Source: Citrobacter europaeus (lineage in GTDB: Bacteria; Pseudomonadota; Gammaproteobacteria; Enterobacterales; Enterobacteriaceae). Taken from it: a stretch of 64,000 nucleotides of DNA. Of the stretch, positions 62,541-64,000 are shown in pieces; within the stretch, counting starts at the first letter, position 1; every line of letters starts with the position of its first letter. Location: positions 682,001 through 746,000 of the forward strand of contig CP083650.1 in assembly GCA_020099315.1 (NCBI GenBank), in the 5' to 3' direction. Under the pieces are notes generated by a model. The model ran no database searches, was not told where the DNA came from, and was given only the letters and a program-made list of their open reading frames with translations. The position numbers were made by a program, and so were the translations under genes.

Positions 62541-64000
62541 TTACTTCGCGTCGTCCGGCAAGGCATATGCCACGATATAATCGCCCATCTTCGTACCAAA
62601 TGAGCCGTGGCCCCCAGCGGAAATCACCACATACTGCTTACCGTTCACTTCATAGGTCATCGGCGTTGCCTGACCACCGGCCGGCAGACGGCCCTGCCAC
62701 AGTTTTTCACCGTTACTCATGTTGTACGCACGCAAATAGTTATCCGCCGTCGCAGCGATAAACAGCACGTTCCCCGCGGTGGAGATAGGTCCGCCCAGCA
62801 TCGGCATCCCCATATTGAACGGCACCGGAACCGGCATTGGGAACGGCATGCTGTCTTGTGGCGTACCTATACGTTTTTTCCACACCACGTGATTGGTTTT
62901 CAGGTCCACCGCGGAGATATAACCCCATGCTGGCTGCTTACACGGCAGGCCAAATGGTGAAAGGAACGGATTGAGCGTTACGCCGAACGGTACGCCGTAT
63001 TGCGGCTGAATACCGGACTCCGTGCCTGTACCTTTGGCGTCTTTTGGCGGTTCCATTGGGTTGCCGGGACCGCGTGGGATCAGCTTCGAAACAAACGGCA
63101 GCGCCATTGGGTTGGCAATGGCGACCTGACGGTTAGGATCAACAGAGATGCCGCCCCATTCGAACATGCCGAGATTACCCGGGAACACCAGTGTGCCCTG
63201 CTCTGAAGGTGGGGTAAAAATGCCCTCATAGCGCAACTGATGGAACATTACACGGCACACCAGCTGGTCAAACATGGTTGCGCCCCACATATCCGCGCCA
63301 CTGAGATCTTTATGCGGACGGAAGCTGAGGTCGGAGAACGGCTGGGTTTTGCTGACATAATCACCTTTGGCTGCCCCTTGCGGCACCGGTTTTTCCGGGG
63401 CTGGCACCACCAGTTCACCATTACGGCGATCGAGCACAAAGATATTCCCGGTTTTTGCCGGGGCATAAATGACCGGAACTTTCTCTCCGTTGACGTTGAT
63501 ATCCGCCAGAGTTGGCTGCGCCGGTAAGTCCATATCCCACAGATCGTGGTGAACGGTCTGATAGCTCCAGGCCAATTTCCCGGTAGTGGCATTTAACGCC
63601 AGGATGGAGCTGGCATAACGTTCCTGCTCCGGTGTGCGGTTACCGCCCCAGATATCCGGCGTGGTGACGCCCATGGGCAGATATACCAGATCCAGCTTCG
63701 CGTCGTAGGCCGCAGGCGCCCAGGAGTTCGGCGAGTTAAAGGTGAAGGTATGTTCATCCGAAGGGATGAAATTAGGATCTTTGGCGCCTGGGTCGAACGC
63801 CCACAGCAGCTTACCGGTATTCACATCGAAGCCACGGATAACGCCGGAGGTTTCGCGGGTGGAGAAGTTATCAGTCACCGACCCGGCAATCACAATGGTT
63901 TTATCAGTGATGATGGGCGGTGACGTTGGCTCATACAGACCCGGCGTGGTATCCGGCATATTGGTCTGCAGATTCAAAATGCCTTTATTGGCGAAGGTTT
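62541..64000 (-). CDS. gcd: membrane-bound PQQ glucose dehydrogenase, partial
   Basis: Gcd oxidises glucose to gluconolactone in the periplasm and passes electrons to ubiquinone. The C-terminal 486 codons or so are here; the N-terminal membrane region and part of the propeller run off the right edge. The beta-propeller repeats of the PQQ dehydrogenase fold are evident (DVNTGKLLWAFDPGA, LNATTGKLAWSYQTVHHDLWDMDLPAQPTL, RNGELVVPAPE), ending with HGSFGTKMGDYIVAYALPD. The reading frame is open to the window edge. Confidence 0.97.
   Translation of the reverse strand, partial: TFANKGILNLQTNMPDTTPGLYEPTSPPIITDKTIVIAGSVTDNFSTRETSGVIRGFDVNTGKLLWAFDPGAKDPNFIPSDEHTFTFNSPNSWAPAAYDAKLDLVYLPMGVTTPDIWGGNRTPEQERYASSILALNATTGKLAWSYQTVHHDLWDMDLPAQPTLADINVNGEKVPVIYAPAKTGNIFVLDRRNGELVVPAPEKPVPQGAAKGDYVSKTQPFSDLSFRPHKDLSGADMWGATMFDQLVCRVMFHQLRYEGIFTPPSEQGTLVFPGNLGMFEWGGISVDPNRQVAIANPMALPFVSKLIPRGPGNPMEPPKDAKGTGTESGIQPQYGVPFGVTLNPFLSPFGLPCKQPAWGYISAVDLKTNHVVWKKRIGTPQDSMPFPMPVPVPFNMGMPMLGGPISTAGNVLFIAATADNYLRAYNMSNGEKLWQGRLPAGGQATPMTYEVNGKQYVVISAGGHGSFGTKMGDYIVAYALPDDAK

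Overview
This 64 kb window is an ordinary, densely coded enterobacterial chromosome segment. Gene order follows the leu-ilv-dcw-sec-amp-pdh-acn arc near minute 2-3 of the Escherichia coli map. The proteins fall between E. coli and Salmonella in sequence, and the AmpD protein looks, from memory, almost identical to that of Citrobacter freundii. The best guess is therefore a member of the Citrobacter freundii complex; this is inference, not a database result. I see no tRNA, rRNA, insertion sequence, prophage or CRISPR array.

Layout. 1-4577 is the leucine operon on the minus strand (leuD partial, leuC, leuB, leuA), with the leuL attenuator and promoter. An AT-rich spacer leads to leuO, then ilvI-ilvH and cra. 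10.4-28.4 kb is the complete division and cell-wall (dcw) cluster mraZ-rsmH-ftsL-ftsI-murE-murF-mraY-murD-ftsW-murG-murC-ddlB-ftsQ-ftsA-ftsZ-lpxC, almost every gene touching the next. An ERIC element follows lpxC, then the arrest-peptide pair secM-secA and mutT. 32.5-38.5 kb carries yacG-zapD-coaE (minus), guaC (plus) and the type IV pilus genes ppdD-hofB-hofC (minus). nadC and ampD-ampE follow. An accessory pair (a GH43 glycosidase and a GPH sugar symporter) sits between ampE and aroP. pdhR-aceEF-lpd encodes the pyruvate dehydrogenase complex and its regulator.

The stretch from 52.7 kb to the end has most of the variation. It holds a chromosomal traT lipoprotein gene, a DUF2950/DUF3300 (yacH-type) pair, acnB, yacL, yacC, cueO with a clear CueR operator, a small secreted protein gene that may be DcrB-like, and the start-truncated gcd. 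The E. coli speE-speD pair, which should lie between yacC and yacL, is absent: only 33 bases separate the two stop codons.

The main leads are the missing speED locus, the chromosomal traT, a long hairpin in the aceE leader that may be conserved by compensatory change, a hairpin at the predicted 5' end of lpxC mRNA, a CRP-S-like site upstream of ppdD, and an enlarged Met/His-rich segment in CueO. Nothing here amounts to a wholly new system. Comparisons with E. coli, Salmonella and Citrobacter are from memory and need an alignment.
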